A DNA stretch of 64,000 nt from Pseudomonas sp. B21_DOA (GCA_030544685.1 CP086683.1:3534001-3598000), one strand, 5' to 3'; counted from the stretch's first letter, positions 29,213 to 39,059 are shown. Program-made: numbers and translations. Notes: generated by a model not told the origin, from the letters alone.

Positions 29213-31846
29213 ATGACTTCCAAGCGCAATTCCAAAGCACCCGCCGGCATGGTCCGTGTGCGCGGCGCCCGCGAACATAACCTGAAAAACGTTGATGTCG
29301 ATATTCCCCGCGATGCGCTGGTAGTGTTCACCGGCGTCTCGGGATCGGGCAAGTCATCGCTGGCGTTTTCCACGCTGTATGCCGAGGCCCAGCGGCGTTA
29401 TTTCGAATCGGTGGCGCCGTACGCGCGGCGGCTGATCGATCAGGTTGGCGTGCCGGATGTCGACTCCATTGAAGGACTGCCGCCCGCCGTCGCCCTGCAA
29501 CAGCAGCGCGGCACGCCGAGCGCGCGTTCCTCGGTGGGCAGCGTGACGACGCTGTCGAGCCTGATCCGCATGCTGTATTCCCGTGCCGGCAGTTACCCGC
29601 CGGGACAGCCGATGCTGTATGCCGAGGACTTTTCACCGAACACACCGCAGGGTGCTTGCCCGGAGTGTCATGGATTGGGCCGCGTCTATGAAGTGACCGA
29701 AGCGCTGATGGTGCCGGACCCCAACCTGACCATCCGCCAGCGCGCCGTGGCCTCTTGGCCGTTGGCGTGGCAGGGGCAGAACCTGCGCGACATCCTCGTG
29801 ACCATGGGTATCGACGTCGACATTGCGTGGAAGAAATTGCCGAAAAAGCAGCGCGACTGGATTCTCTTCACGGAAGAGACGCCGACGGTGCCGGTGTACG
29901 CCGGGCTGACCCCGGAAGAAACCCGCGTCGCCCTTAAACGCAAGATGGAACCGAGTTATCAGGGCACCTTCACCGGCGCGCGGCGCTACATCCTGCACAC
30001 CTTCACCCACTCGCAAAGTGCGCTGATGAAGAAGCGTGTTTCGCAATTCATGCGCGGCAGTCCGTGCCCATTGTGCGAGGGCAAGCGGCTCAAGCGCGAG
30101 GCGTTGTCGGTGACCTTTGCCGGCTACGACATTGGTGAGCTGTCGCAGATGCCGTTGCTGCAAGTGGCCGAAGTGCTGCGGCCGGTGGCAGCTGCAAATT
30201 ATCTTGAACAGGCCGAAGAGAACGGCGACACCCTCAGTCATGCGCAAACCCGCGAGGCCCGCCAGCAACGGGTCGCCCATGGCGCCAGCGGTCATGCCAG
30301 CGCACCGGACGTGCGCCACACGCCGAACCTGTCGCTGGAGAAACGCTTGGCTGCGCAGCGCATTGCTGAAGATCTGCTGGAGCGCGTCAGCACGCTGACC
30401 GATCTCGGCCTGGGTTATCTGGCGCTGGAACGCAGTACGCCGACGTTGTCGTCGGGCGAGTTGCAGCGTTTGCGCCTGGCCACACAGTTGGGGTCGCAGC
30501 TGTTCGGCGTCATGTATGTGCTGGATGAACCGTCTGCCGGTCTGCACCCGGCGGATGGCGAGGCGCTGTTCGAGGCCTTGCAACGGTTGAAGGCTGACGG
30601 CAACACCTTGTTTGTGGTCGAGCACGATGTCGAGACCATGCGCCGTGCCGACTGGTTGATCGACGTCGGCCCGGCAGCGGGCGAGAAGGGCGGGCGCGTG
30701 CTGTACAGCGGTCCGCCTGCGGGACTCGCTGATGTTGCCGATTCGCAGACTCGCGCTTATCTGTTTGCCGAAAACCAGCGCCCTGAGCGCACCGCGCGCA
30801 AGCCGAGCGGGTGGCTGAAGCTGGACGGCGTGACGCGCAATAACCTGAATAATCTCAGCGCCGAATTTCCCTTGGGCTGCTTCACCTCGGTGACCGGTGT
30901 GTCTGGCTCCGGCAAGTCGAGTCTGGTCAGTCAGGCCTTGCTGGAACTGGTCGGCACACAGTTGGGCCGTCCGGTGGCCGAGGCCGAGTCAGAAGAACCG
31001 AGCCTGGAAGATGACGCGCCGCCGCCCAGCACCGGCCAGATCAGCGCCGGCCTGGAGTCGATCAAGCGCCTGGTACAGGTTGACCAGAAACCGATCGGCC
31101 GGACACCGCGTTCCAATCTGGCGACCTACACCGGGCTGTTCGACAACGTGCGCAAGCTGTTCGCCGCGACTCCCGAAGCGCAAGCGGCAGGGTATGACGC
31201 CGGGCAATTTTCCTTCAACGTCGCCAAGGGCCGTTGCGCCACTTGCGAGGGCGAGGGCTTTGTCAGTGTGGAACTGCTGTTCATGCCCAGCGTGTATGCG
31301 CCATGTCCGACCTGCCACGGCGCGCGCTACAACCCACAGACATTGGCGATCCTCTGGCAGGGATTGAGCATTGCCCAAGTGCTGCAATTGACAGTCGATG
31401 AAGCGGTGACGGTGTTTGCCGAACAGGCAGGAATCCGCCGTTCGCTGGAAGTGCTGCGCGATATTGGTCTGGGTTATCTGCGCCTCGGGCAACCGGCCAC
31501 GGAATTGTCCGGCGGTGAGGCGCAGCGGATCAAACTCGCCACCGAATTGCAGCGCAGCCGGCGTGGCGCGACCTTGTATGTGCTGGATGAGCCGACCACG
31601 GGATTGCACCCGAGGGATGTTGATCGGTTGCTGGAACAACTCGATACGCTGGTGACGGCGGGACACACGGTTATCGTGGTGGAGCACGAAATGCGTGTAG
31701 TGGCGCAGAGCGACTGGGTGATCGACATCGGCCCCGGCGCCGGTGATCAGGGCGGCAGAATTGTCGCCGCCGGCACACCGCAAAAAGTCGCCGCGAGCAA
31801 AAAGAGCAAGACTGCGCCGTTTCTGGCTCGGGCTTTGAGCCGATAA
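29213..31846 (+). CDS. Class II UvrA-like ABC ATPase
   Basis: An 877-residue UvrA paralogue, shorter than the repair UvrA (about 940). Both nucleotide-binding halves are present: Walker [10 protein letters not shown] twice, signatures [10 protein letters not shown] and [11 protein letters not shown], and Walker [12 protein letters not shown] and [11 protein letters not shown]. Zinc-binding cysteines appear as [12 protein letters not shown] and [12 protein letters not shown] in the first half and [10 protein letters not shown] with [10 protein letters not shown] in the second. The UvrB-interaction region looks reduced, as in class II UvrA proteins, which are linked to drug resistance or alternative repair. 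Its exact role cannot be told from sequence; uvrB is not nearby. Confidence 0.9.
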   Translation: MTSKRNSKAPAGMVRVRGAREHNLKNVDVDIPRDALVVFTGVSGSGKSSLAFSTLYAEAQRRYFESVAPYARRLIDQVGVPDVDSIEGLPPAVALQQQRGTPSARSSVGSVTTLSSLIRMLYSRAGSYPPGQPMLYAEDFSPNTPQGACPECHGLGRVYEVTEALMVPDPNLTIRQRAVASWPLAWQGQNLRDILVTMGIDVDIAWKKLPKKQRDWILFTEETPTVPVYAGLTPEETRVALKRKMEPSYQGTFTGARRYILHTFTHSQSALMKKRVSQFMRGSPCPLCEGKRLKREALSVTFAGYDIGELSQMPLLQVAEVLRPVAAANYLEQAEENGDTLSHAQTREARQQRVAHGASGHASAPDVRHTPNLSLEKRLAAQRIAEDLLERVSTLTDLGLGYLALERSTPTLSSGELQRLRLATQLGSQLFGVMYVLDEPSAGLHPADGEALFEALQRLKADGNTLFVVEHDVETMRRADWLIDVGPAAGEKGGRVLYSGPPAGLADVADSQTRAYLFAENQRPERTARKPSGWLKLDGVTRNNLNNLSAEFPLGCFTSVTGVSGSGKSSLVSQALLELVGTQLGRPVAEAESEEPSLEDDAPPPSTGQISAGLESIKRLVQVDQKPIGRTPRSNLATYTGLFDNVRKLFAATPEAQAAGYDAGQFSFNVAKGRCATCEGEGFVSVELLFMPSVYAPCPTCHGARYNPQTLAILWQGLSIAQVLQLTVDEAVTVFAEQAGIRRSLEVLRDIGLGYLRLGQPATELSGGEAQRIKLATELQRSRRGATLYVLDEPTTGLHPRDVDRLLEQLDTLVTAGHTVIVVEHEMRVVAQSDWVIDIGPGAGDQGGRIVAAGTPQKVAASKKSKTAPFLARALSR

Positions 31847-31861
31847 CTGCTGCGCCTTGCT

Positions 31862-31965
31862 GGCCGCCATCGCTGGCAAGCCAGCTCCCACAGGAATTCA
31901 AGTTGTTGCCGAAAATCTGCGCACACTGATGCCCCTTGTGGGAGCTGGCTTGCCAGCGATGGCGC
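31862..31965. repeat. REP-type inverted repeat (GAGCTGGCTTGCCAGCGAT family)
   Basis: Arms ATCGCTGGCAAGCCAGCTCC and GGAGCTGGCTTGCCAGCGAT face each other across about 42 bases. It sits between the converging uvrA-like and hybrid-kinase genes, the typical REP location. Confidence 0.88.
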
Positions 31966-31969
31966 CAGT

Positions 31970-33913
31970 TCAGGCGCCATCGATTGTGCGGCGGACTTTG
32001 TCGAGCAGTTCGCTGATCTGGAACGGTTTGACCAGCATGTCCATGCCGGTGCCAAGGAAGACCTGGCGGTTGAGCGCGGTTTCGGCGTAGCCGGTCATGA
32101 ACAGGATCGGCAGCCCTTCGTGCCAGCCACGGGCAACATCCGCCAGTTCACGGCCGCTCATGCGCGGCAAGCCGACGTCGGTCAACAGCAGGTCGATCGA
32201 CGGGTCGTTCTGCAAGCGCTCCAGCGCCGATTCGATATCCGCCGCTTGCGTGCAGCGATAGCCGGCGTCTTCCAGCACTTCGGTAACGAACAAGCGCACC
32301 GTGGCCATGTCCTCGACGATCAGCACATGCTCACCACTGCCTTTGGCATCAGGCACGGGCACAGGCGCGTCGGCGCCGGTCGGGTCGTTGGTGCCGGGCA
32401 GCATGATCGTCACTTCGGTGCCACGGCGGGCAACGCTGCGAATGTGCGCGTCACCGCCGGACTGGCGGGCGAAGCCGTAAATCGTCGACAGACCGAGCCC
32501 GGTGCCCTGGCCCAGCGGCTTGGTAGTGAAGAACGGCTCGAACACCTTGTCGATCACGTTGTGTTCGATGCCGGTGCCGTCGTCGCGTACCGACAGCGCC
32601 ACGTAAGCGCCATCGGCCAGATTCGGATCGCCGTGGGAATAAGCGGCGTAAGTATTGACCCAGATATTGCCGCCGGAGGGCAGGGCATCGCGGGCGTTGA
32701 TCACCAGGTTGAGCACCGCGCTTTCCAGCTGCACCGGGTCGACCAGGGCAATCGCAGGTTTGTTGGTCAGCTCCAGCTTGAGATTGATGCGCTCACCGAT
32801 GGTGCGCACCAGCAATTCTTCCAGCGAGCGGACATGCTCGTTGATGTCCACCGGCCGTGTATCGAGCGGCTGCTGACGGGCAAATGCCAGCAGACGATGG
32901 GTCAGCGAGGCCGCGCTCATCGCTGAGTTCAGCGCTGCTTCGGTGTAGAACTGCACCTTGTCCAGACGCTCATCGGCCACGCGTTTCTGGATCAGTTCCA
33001 GACTGGTGATGATCCCGGTCAGCAGGTTGTTGAAGTCGTGGGCGATACCACCGGTAAGCTTGCCCAATGCATCCATTTTCTGCACTTGCAGCAATTGCGC
33101 CTCGGCGTGCACGCGTTCGGCGACTTCCTTGGCCAGTTGCGTGGTGGTGTCATCCAGCCGTGCGAGGTGCGAACGCTCGCGCCGGCGGTGTTCGGTGACA
33201 TCCTCGACAAACACCAGGCTGAGCTCTGGCGTGCGATACGGCGAAATCTGCCATTCGGTTTCGCGAATTTCACCCTGCACGCTCATGTTCAGCGTGCCTT
33301 TCCAGCGCTCGCCGTCGACCAGACGCAGACGCAGTTCATCGAGGATCGAGCATTGATCTTCGGCGAAGCATTCACGCAGCGCCTGCGGATCGCGGTTATC
33401 GACGATCAACTGGGAGAAGGCGTGATTGCATTCATGCACTTTCAGATTGGCATCGAGCACGGCGATCGGCGCTGAGACGTTAGCGAAAATCTCGCGGAAG
33501 CGCGCCTCACTTTCGCGCAAGGCATTTTCCGTGTCGCGCACCCGCAGCAGGGTACGCAGCGTCGCCAGCAGCACATCGGGGTCGACCGGGTGAATCAGAT
33601 AGGCATCGGCGCCGGCGTTGAGTCCGGTAATGATGTCGCCGGTCTGGATCGACGCCGCCGACACATGAATGACGGGTAGCAGCGCGGTGCGCGGGTCGGC
33701 GCGCAACAGGCGGACGATGTCGAAACCGCTCATGTCCGGCAGGTTGACGTCGAGGATCAACGCATCGAGGGCTTCGCTCTCGATCAGGGCCAGGCCGTCG
33801 CTGCCGGTGCCGGCTTCGAGCACCGTGTAGCCATGGCGCTCCAGGCGTCGGCGCAGGGCGTAACGGGTGGCGACGTTGTCATCGACGATCAACAGGCGGA
33901 TGTCACGATTCAT
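31970..33913 (-). CDS. REC-PAS-histidine kinase-REC hybrid, last gene of the stressosome operon
   Basis: A 647-residue soluble hybrid kinase. The N-terminal receiver domain has DD at residues 11-12 and the acceptor Asp55 (LILDVNLPD). A PAS domain follows (FANVSAPIAVLDANLKVHEC), then the kinase core (GGIAHDFNNLLTGIITSLEL, GTGLGLSTIYGFARQSGG) and a second receiver (VLIVEDMATVRLFVTEV, LLLTDVGLPRMSG). The ATG at 33913 overlaps the upstream kinase gene by eleven bases, so an earlier ATG at 33952 is rejected. With two receivers and no output domain it can act as a phosphorelay node fed by the operon's other kinase. Confidence 0.9.
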   Translation of the reverse strand: MNRDIRLLIVDDNVATRYALRRRLERHGYTVLEAGTGSDGLALIESEALDALILDVNLPDMSGFDIVRLLRADPRTALLPVIHVSAASIQTGDIITGLNAGADAYLIHPVDPDVLLATLRTLLRVRDTENALRESEARFREIFANVSAPIAVLDANLKVHECNHAFSQLIVDNRDPQALRECFAEDQCSILDELRLRLVDGERWKGTLNMSVQGEIRETEWQISPYRTPELSLVFVEDVTEHRRRERSHLARLDDTTTQLAKEVAERVHAEAQLLQVQKMDALGKLTGGIAHDFNNLLTGIITSLELIQKRVADERLDKVQFYTEAALNSAMSAASLTHRLLAFARQQPLDTRPVDINEHVRSLEELLVRTIGERINLKLELTNKPAIALVDPVQLESAVLNLVINARDALPSGGNIWVNTYAAYSHGDPNLADGAYVALSVRDDGTGIEHNVIDKVFEPFFTTKPLGQGTGLGLSTIYGFARQSGGDAHIRSVARRGTEVTIMLPGTNDPTGADAPVPVPDAKGSGEHVLIVEDMATVRLFVTEVLEDAGYRCTQAADIESALERLQNDPSIDLLLTDVGLPRMSGRELADVARGWHEGLPILFMTGYAETALNRQVFLGTGMDMLVKPFQISELLDKVRRTIDGA

Positions 33914-34778
33914 CGACGTTCTCCAGAGCGATCGCCAGCGGGATGATGACAAAGAACGTCGAGCCCACGCCCGGCGTACTGTCTACCCCGACTTCACCGC
34001 CAAGCAGGGCGGCGAAACGCTTGCACAGTGACAGGCCCAGACCGGTGCCGCGCAGACGCTTCTGCAATGGCGAATCGACTTGGGAGAAGTCCTCGAACAG
34101 CGTGTCATGCAACTCGGCCGCGATGCCGATGCCGGTGTCGCTGACGGCAAAGCGCACCTTGTCTTCGCCTTCCAGTCGCGCCGACACGCGCACTTCGCCA
34201 CGGGTGGTGAATTTCAGCGAGTTGGAAATGAAGTTGCGCAGGATCTGCCCGAGTTTCTTGTCATCGGTATACAGGCGCGGCAGGCCCAGCGGCTCTTCAA
34301 AGATCAGATCCACCGCCGAAGCATCGACGATTGGCCGGAACATCCCGCGCAGCGCCGAAAACAGGTCGAACATGTCGAACCAGGCCGGCGAAATGCTGAT
34401 GCGCCCGGCTTCGATCTTGGCCAGATCGAGCAGATCGTCAACCATGTCGCTGAGCTCGCGGGCAGCGGTGCTGACGAAGGCTACCTGCTTGTGCTGTTCA
34501 GGGCTGAGCGGGCCGTCGAGTTCGTCAGCGAGCAGACTGTTGATGCTCAGAATCGAGCCCAACGGCGTGCGGAATTCATGGCTCATGTACGACAGGAAGC
34601 GGCTCTTCAGATCTGAGGCCTGACGCAACTCGTCTGCCTGGTTGTCGAGTTCAGCGTATAGCGCCAGTACGCCTTGGTTGGTCTCATCGAGTTCTTCGCG
34701 CAGGGCAGTGTTTTCACGTTGCAACTGTGCGATGAGCGCCGCCTGTTCAGCAGGGCTCAAGGTTGCCGATTCAGCCAT
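33903..34778 (-). CDS. Soluble sensor histidine kinase of the stressosome operon
   Basis: A 291-residue kinase with no sensor or membrane domain. Residues 10-60 look like a coiled coil (LREELDETNQGVLALYAELD). The acceptor His67 lies in FLSYMSHEFRTPLGSILSIN. The ATPase part shows ILRNFISNSLKFT, VSDTGIGI and GTGLGLSLCKRF. GGAGG sits in the right place before the ATG at 34778. The coiled coil resembles the signalling helix of kinases directly downstream of RsbX-like genes in other proteobacterial stressosome loci. Overlaps of the genes on both sides imply one transcript. Confidence 0.9.
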   Translation of the reverse strand: MAESATLSPAEQAALIAQLQRENTALREELDETNQGVLALYAELDNQADELRQASDLKSRFLSYMSHEFRTPLGSILSINSLLADELDGPLSPEQHKQVAFVSTAARELSDMVDDLLDLAKIEAGRISISPAWFDMFDLFSALRGMFRPIVDASAVDLIFEEPLGLPRLYTDDKKLGQILRNFISNSLKFTTRGEVRVSARLEGEDKVRFAVSDTGIGIAAELHDTLFEDFSQVDSPLQKRLRGTGLGLSLCKRFAALLGGEVGVDSTPGVGSTFFVIIPLAIALENVDES

Positions 34779-35790
34779 GGGTGGCCTCCAGGTCAACGAC
34801 CAGCACCGTCACGTCATCGCGGCCACGACAGAAATCGCGGTGCAGGACGCTGGCTATCACGGCGGGATGGCGATGCACCAGACCGGGGTAGTCTTTGAGG
34901 TTCCAACGGGACTGTAAGCCGTCGCTGTACATGATCAATAAATGTCCGTTCACGTGAGCATAGTCAAAAGGTTTGGCTTTACGGTACTGGCCGCCGACGA
35001 TGCCGGGATGCGAGGCCAGCCCGCGTGATTTTTCCGGGTCGAGCAGGCTGGCGCCGATATTACCGACACCGGCGAACGTCAGGCCATCGCGCTGGCTGTC
35101 GAATTGCGCGAAGGCCACGGCGCCGCCGCGGGTGCCGAGCATTTCCTGATGCAGGTCTTCCATCAACACCACGGGGTCGGCAAACGGCGCTCGGGCGAAT
35201 GCTTGTGCCCCGGCCAGGCCTGCGCGCTCGGCGTCTTCGCCATGACCGAGACCATCCACCACCAGCGCGCTGATCCGCGCGCCTTCATACGCCAGGTGCC
35301 AGACGTCGCCGCAGGCTGGATCGGCATGCAACGAATGCTGGCTGACGCCGAAGCGGACATCAGCCTGACGATCGCTACGCGCAAAGATCCGCGCCAGCAG
35401 CACGGCGCCACGGTGGTCGGCATAGACGTCGAAGACGTTGGTCTGCCGCGACACCGCGCCCAGGCCAATGCCTTGCGTGCCGCCCGTGGAAAAACCGTCC
35501 GCCAGACAGGCATCCAGATCAAAGCCCTGAGCCCGGTCTACCGTCTGCATTTCAATGCCGAAAGCGTTGCCTGGCCGCGCCAGTACACGCAGGTGAAACT
35601 CTCCGCGCTGGGCATGCTTGAGCACATTGCTCGCCAGTTCGGTCGCGACCAGCGCCACGCGCCCGGCATCGTTTTCGTCGAAGCCGTGCTGCTCGGCGAG
35701 TTTCTGCGCGGTGCGTCGGGCGTGACCGATCTGGCTGCTGTCCTCGATCGGAAAAACCTGGGTCAACGACCCAGCGATATTCATGTCCAT
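34771..35790 (-). CDS. Fused RsbT-like ATPase and RsbX-like PP2C phosphatase
   Basis: A 339-residue two-domain protein. The first 130 residues are an anti-sigma-factor-type ATPase of the GHKL fold (RVALVATELASNVLKHAQRG, then GIGLGAVSRQTNVFDVY). The rest is a SpoIIE/RsbX-type PP2C phosphatase with VVDGLGHGEDAERAG, FAGVGNIGASLLDP and YSDGLQSRW, whose aspartates bind manganese in the family. In Bacillus, RsbX resets the stressosome by dephosphorylating RsbR and RsbS. The gene starts inside the RsbT-like gene end and overlaps the next kinase gene. Confidence 0.9.
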   Translation of the reverse strand: MDMNIAGSLTQVFPIEDSSQIGHARRTAQKLAEQHGFDENDAGRVALVATELASNVLKHAQRGEFHLRVLARPGNAFGIEMQTVDRAQGFDLDACLADGFSTGGTQGIGLGAVSRQTNVFDVYADHRGAVLLARIFARSDRQADVRFGVSQHSLHADPACGDVWHLAYEGARISALVVDGLGHGEDAERAGLAGAQAFARAPFADPVVLMEDLHQEMLGTRGGAVAFAQFDSQRDGLTFAGVGNIGASLLDPEKSRGLASHPGIVGGQYRKAKPFDYAHVNGHLLIMYSDGLQSRWNLKDYPGLVHRHPAVIASVLHRDFCRGRDDVTVLVVDLEATHG

Positions 35791-36185
35791 CGGGTGATCG
35801 TTATGCGTGTGCCTTTGCCGGGCTCAGTGTCGAGTTCGAATTCATTGACCAGGCGCTTGGCACCGGTCAGGCCCAGGCCGAGGCCGCTGCCGGAGGTCCA
35901 GCCGTCGGTCATCGCCAGTTTGATGTCGGGGATGCCCGGGCCCTCGTCGCGGAAGGTAATGCGCAGGCCGACCCGGCCGTTTTCCTCGAGGATCTGCCAG
36001 TCCATGTCGCCGCCACCGCCATACACCATGGTGTTGCGTGCCAGCTCGCTGACGGCGGTGACCAGTTTGGTCAGGTCGATCAGGCGCATGCCGCACTCGG
36101 TGGCGAGCTTGCGCGTGGTCTGGCGGGCCAGCACCACGTCCTGTTCAATCAGGATGGGTTGAGTACCGCTGCTGCGCACGGTCAT
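35781..36185 (-). CDS. rsbT: RsbT-like serine/threonine kinase (anti-sigma factor type)
   Basis: A 134-residue GHKL kinase. The N box is SELARNTMVYGGGG (Asn51), G1 is FRDEGPGIPD and G2 is SGLGLGLTGAKRLV, the pattern of RsbT and not of RsbW. In Bacillus RsbT phosphorylates the STAS proteins RsbR and RsbS and is released as the output of the stressosome. Its start overlaps the RsbS-like gene by four bases, the same order as rsbRST. Confidence 0.92.
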   Translation of the reverse strand: MTVRSSGTQPILIEQDVVLARQTTRKLATECGMRLIDLTKLVTAVSELARNTMVYGGGGDMDWQILEENGRVGLRITFRDEGPGIPDIKLAMTDGWTSGSGLGLGLTGAKRLVNEFELDTEPGKGTRITITRWT

Positions 36186-36544
36186 TGCAGGCGTACTCGA
36201 TCCTGCAGCAGTTTCATTCCGCGTTCGACGTTGAGCGCGGTGCTCACGCCCGGCAAGGTCATGCCCAACTCAACAAGGGTGATTGCCACGGCCGGTTGCA
36301 TGCCGACCAGCACGGTTTCGGCGTCCATGATCTTCGACAAACCGGAAATCGTGCCGATCATGCGTCCGATGAACGAGTCGACCATGTCCAGCGCCGAGAT
36401 GTCGATCAGCACGCCACGCGCCGAGGTCCGGCTGATACGCTCGGATAGATCGTCCTGCAGGGTCATGGCGAGCTGGTCGTGCATGTCGACCTGAATGGTC
36501 ACCAGCAGCAAATCGCCCATCTGAAGAATCGGAATACGCTCCAT
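36182..36544 (-). CDS. rsbS: RsbS-like STAS-domain stressosome core protein
   Basis: A 120-residue single STAS domain. The phosphorylation region ARGVLIDISALDMVDSFIGR carries the serine (Ser57) in the DSF motif expected for RsbS, and the end shows GVSTALNVERGMKLL. RsbS forms the scaffold with RsbR and sequesters RsbT until phosphorylated. It is four bases after the RsbR-like gene. Confidence 0.92.
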   Translation of the reverse strand: MERIPILQMGDLLLVTIQVDMHDQLAMTLQDDLSERISRTSARGVLIDISALDMVDSFIGRMIGTISGLSKIMDAETVLVGMQPAVAITLVELGMTLPGVSTALNVERGMKLLQDRVRLQ

Positions 36545-36548
36545 CGGC

Positions 36549-37400
36549 TCAGACCGCTTTGCCGAGGCTGATGCCCAGGCGAGTCAGGGCCAGTTTCAAT
36601 GCGTCGGCCAGATTGGCCTTGGTCACCACACCTTGCAGATCCAGACCCAGGTGCACGATGGTTTGCGCAATTTGCGGACGCACGCCACTGATGATGCAGT
36701 CGGCGCCCATCAGGCGAATCGCGGTCACGGTTTTCAGCAAGTGCTGAGCGACCAGGGTGTCAACGGTCGGCACGCCGGTGATGTCGATGATGGCGATTTC
36801 CGAACCGGTGTCGACGATGCGTTGCAGCAACGATTCCATTACTACTTGGGTGCGCTGCGAATCGAGGGTGCCGATCATTGGCAGGGCGAGGACGCCGTCC
36901 CACAGCTTGACCACAGGGGTCGACAGTTCCAACAGCTCTTCCTGCTGACGCTTGATCACCGCCTCGCGGGATTTCTGGAAGGTGCCGATGGTGTGCATGC
37001 CGACCGTGTCGAGCAGTTCGGAGACTTCCAGCAGTTGCTCGGCGAGCAGTGCCGGCTGGTCCTGATAATGGTTTTGCAGCAGGGCAAACAACGGACCCTT
37101 CAGGGCGAAGATGAAGTTGGCGGTTTGCTGGGAATCCTGGCCGAGCAGGGCGCGGCTCTGCGACAACTTTTCCAGGAACTGGCGGGTGTCTTCCCAGCCT
37201 GCAGCGGCAATCTTGCTGCCGTTGCCGTTTTCCAGACCGGCCAGCAGCAAACTCAGCAAGTCGCGGGTTTGCTGAGCGAGGTCGTGCTCCTTGAGATTGC
37301 GCGTGGCGCCGCTGGCTTCGAGGCGTTTGGACCATTCGCTCAACAGTTGAGCCTGGTTGTTCTTGATTGCTACAACTGTGCTGTTCTGCAGTGCTGCCAT
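36549..37400 (-). CDS. rsbR: RsbR-like stressosome co-antagonist (sensor plus STAS)
   Basis: A 283-residue protein. The N-terminal 150 residues are an all-helical, globin-like RsbR sensor region without an obvious heme ligand pattern that I can confirm. The hinge RQQEELLELSTPVVKLWDG leads to the STAS domain, with IGTLDSQRTQ and IIDITGVPTVDT. By the 34-residue offset from Bacillus RsbRA (Thr205 and Thr171), the sites here would be Thr215 (VDT) and Ser181. It is the first gene of the operon, so the promoter lies in 37401-37640. The signal sensed is unknown. Confidence 0.92.
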   Translation of the reverse strand: MAALQNSTVVAIKNNQAQLLSEWSKRLEASGATRNLKEHDLAQQTRDLLSLLLAGLENGNGSKIAAAGWEDTRQFLEKLSQSRALLGQDSQQTANFIFALKGPLFALLQNHYQDQPALLAEQLLEVSELLDTVGMHTIGTFQKSREAVIKRQQEELLELSTPVVKLWDGVLALPMIGTLDSQRTQVVMESLLQRIVDTGSEIAIIDITGVPTVDTLVAQHLLKTVTAIRLMGADCIISGVRPQIAQTIVHLGLDLQGVVTKANLADALKLALTRLGISLGKAV

Positions 37401-37645
37401 GTGCGTGTCGCTCCGTTACGTATTGGTGCCGGCTCAGCGAAATGACCGGCGCGAATTGACTGACATTCGCCGCTTGAAATAGTTGTTCACCCAGCGGCGA
37501 ATTTTTCCGCCTGTCGCGTCGAACGCCCCGCTAACTCTAGTCGGCGTGGCAGCAGGCAACGATGTTTTGAACGAATCTGCGGCGTCAGGCTTCGAATCTG
37601 CATGCCCGACGTTTTCCAGTCGTGCTGGAAGAAGGAGGCAGGACT

Positions 37646-37924
37646 ATGAATGAGGTGGATATGAACGAGCAAGCGCCGCAACAGCAAAATCAGTCCTCTG
37701 AGTCGATTAACCGCAATGATCCCGCCATCGACCCGCAGACACCGGGGCAAAATACCCCCGCGCCGGCTGAAGAAGGACAGGCGGACAGCGCGGCTGCCGA
37801 GGTCGATCAGAAGCAGCATCACAATGACAACAGCAACGACTTCAGCCCCGGCTTCAAGCCTGACCCGGACCGTCCTGAACCGGGCGAAAGCACCGATGCC
37901 GATATCGATACCGATGGCGGTTGA
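37646..37924 (+). CDS. Small acidic hypothetical protein
   Basis: A 92-residue protein rich in Glu, Asp, Pro, Gln and Asn (for example MNEVDMNEQAPQQQNQSSES). It lacks hydrophobic segments and is likely disordered. AGGAGG lies before the ATG at 37646, and a strong terminator follows directly, so it is a real single gene. No family recognised. Confidence 0.75.
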   Translation: MNEVDMNEQAPQQQNQSSESINRNDPAIDPQTPGQNTPAPAEEGQADSAAAEVDQKQHHNDNSNDFSPGFKPDPDRPEPGESTDADIDTDGG

Positions 37925-37936
37925 TCGCTGAAACGC

Positions 37937-37968
37937 AAAAAGGCCGCATCGAAGGAAGCGGCCTTTTT
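37937..37968. terminator. Bidirectional rho-independent terminator
   Basis: The stem AAAAAGGCCGC / GCGGCCTTTTT is closed by a ten-base loop, with A/T tracts on both sides. It separates the small acidic gene from the converging DUF4142 gene. Confidence 0.9.
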
Positions 37969-37980
37969 ATTGCCGGGCGG

Positions 37981-38501
37981 TTACTTGCTCGGGTGTTTGG
38001 CTTGCAGCTCTTTGGCATGGGCCAAGTGTTTTTCCAGCGCTGGCAGCATTTTCTGCGCGAACGCTTTCAGCTCCGTAGCGCCTTTGGTCTTGTCATCGGT
38101 CACGGTGTTCGCCTGTTTCTTGAACAGCTCGATTGTTTCCTGGTGAGCCATGACCTGGTTGTTAGCGTAGGCCGCATCGAAGGATTCATCGCGCATGTCG
38201 AGAATCTTTTCCTTGGCCTGTTTGACCAGGGTAGTGGTGTCCGGAACCTCGATGTCGTTGGCTTTGGCAATCGCCGCCAGTTCGTCGTTGGCCTTGCTGT
38301 GATCGGTGATCATCTGGTTGGCAAAGGCTTTGATGTCAGCAGACTGGCTTTTTCCAGAGCCAGGCGGCTGGTTTCGATTTCAGCGATGCCACCGGCGGCG
38401 GCGTTATCGACAAAATCGTTGTCGGTCGCGGCAAAGGCGCTGCCCATACCGGCAGACAGTGCAACAGCCAGAGCGAGATGACGCAGGTTGAATCCGTCCA
38501 T
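37981..38501 (-). CDS. DUF4142 periplasmic protein (frameshifted as read)
   Basis: A ferritin-like DUF4142 protein of about 173 residues. The signal peptide is LALAVALSAGMGSAFA. The mature part shows FVDNAAAGGIAEIETSRLAL and MITDHSKANDELAAIAKAND, with a C-terminal helical part ending LQAKHPSK. The frame breaks in the five-T run at 38349-38353 (A run on the coding strand); one more base restores ALEKSQSADIKAFANQMITD, an invariant family segment. Function unknown; some relatives are linked to stress tolerance. Confidence 0.85.
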
Positions 38502-38705
38502 TGGGTATCTCCACGCAGGTTTTTGTGAGCGTTATCCAATGGAGCGAGCGCACCAGCCAAAGGTTTTATCGCATTTACGACAGGGCGACGAACGGCAACC
38601 GCTGGTCTGACAGGGTGTCGACAGAAGCTGTTGCGCAAGGCCATGCTGATAAAGAGTCAGCGCATCGGTCGCGCTGGTTGTCGATCAATTTGATGGAGGT
38701 GTTTC

Positions 38706-38960
38706 ATGCCGGTTTCACATGATCTGTATCAGGACTTGGGTTGCAAGAAGGATGAGATCGAGCAAAAGCGCTCCGAGGATCCGAAGCTGGATTCGCTGCT
38801 CAACAAGTATTTCGAGGTGGATGCTGAAGTGGTCGAGGCCGAGAACGCCCAGTCAGACGCCCCCAGTGACGACGAATTGAAGAAGCTCAAAGAGAAGCGC
38901 GTGATCGTCAAGGAGCAGATCGTCGCCCGGTTGGCCGGGCAGCCGCTGACCGGTCAGTAA
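38706..38960 (+). CDS. YdcH-family (DUF465) small protein
   Basis: An 84-residue protein that matches YdcH/DUF465: MPVSHDLYQDLGCKKDEIEQ near the start and LKKLKEKRVIVKEQIVARLA near the end, forming a coiled-coil hairpin. Its role is unknown. GGAGG is present before the start. Confidence 0.85.
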   Translation: MPVSHDLYQDLGCKKDEIEQKRSEDPKLDSLLNKYFEVDAEVVEAENAQSDAPSDDELKKLKEKRVIVKEQIVARLAGQPLTGQ

Positions 38961-39059
38961 TTACCTGACCCGTGGTCGCCATCCGAAGGGAACGGCGACC
39001 ACCCACGGCACCTCCAATGTGCAGAGTTTGCAAACCATCGACTCGTTGCGAGGTGCCTC

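Noticed and set aside
38501..38722. A 73-residue frame between DUF4142 and YdcH genes
   Set aside because: No RBS, no family, and it overlaps the real YdcH start. It probably covers promoter sequence.
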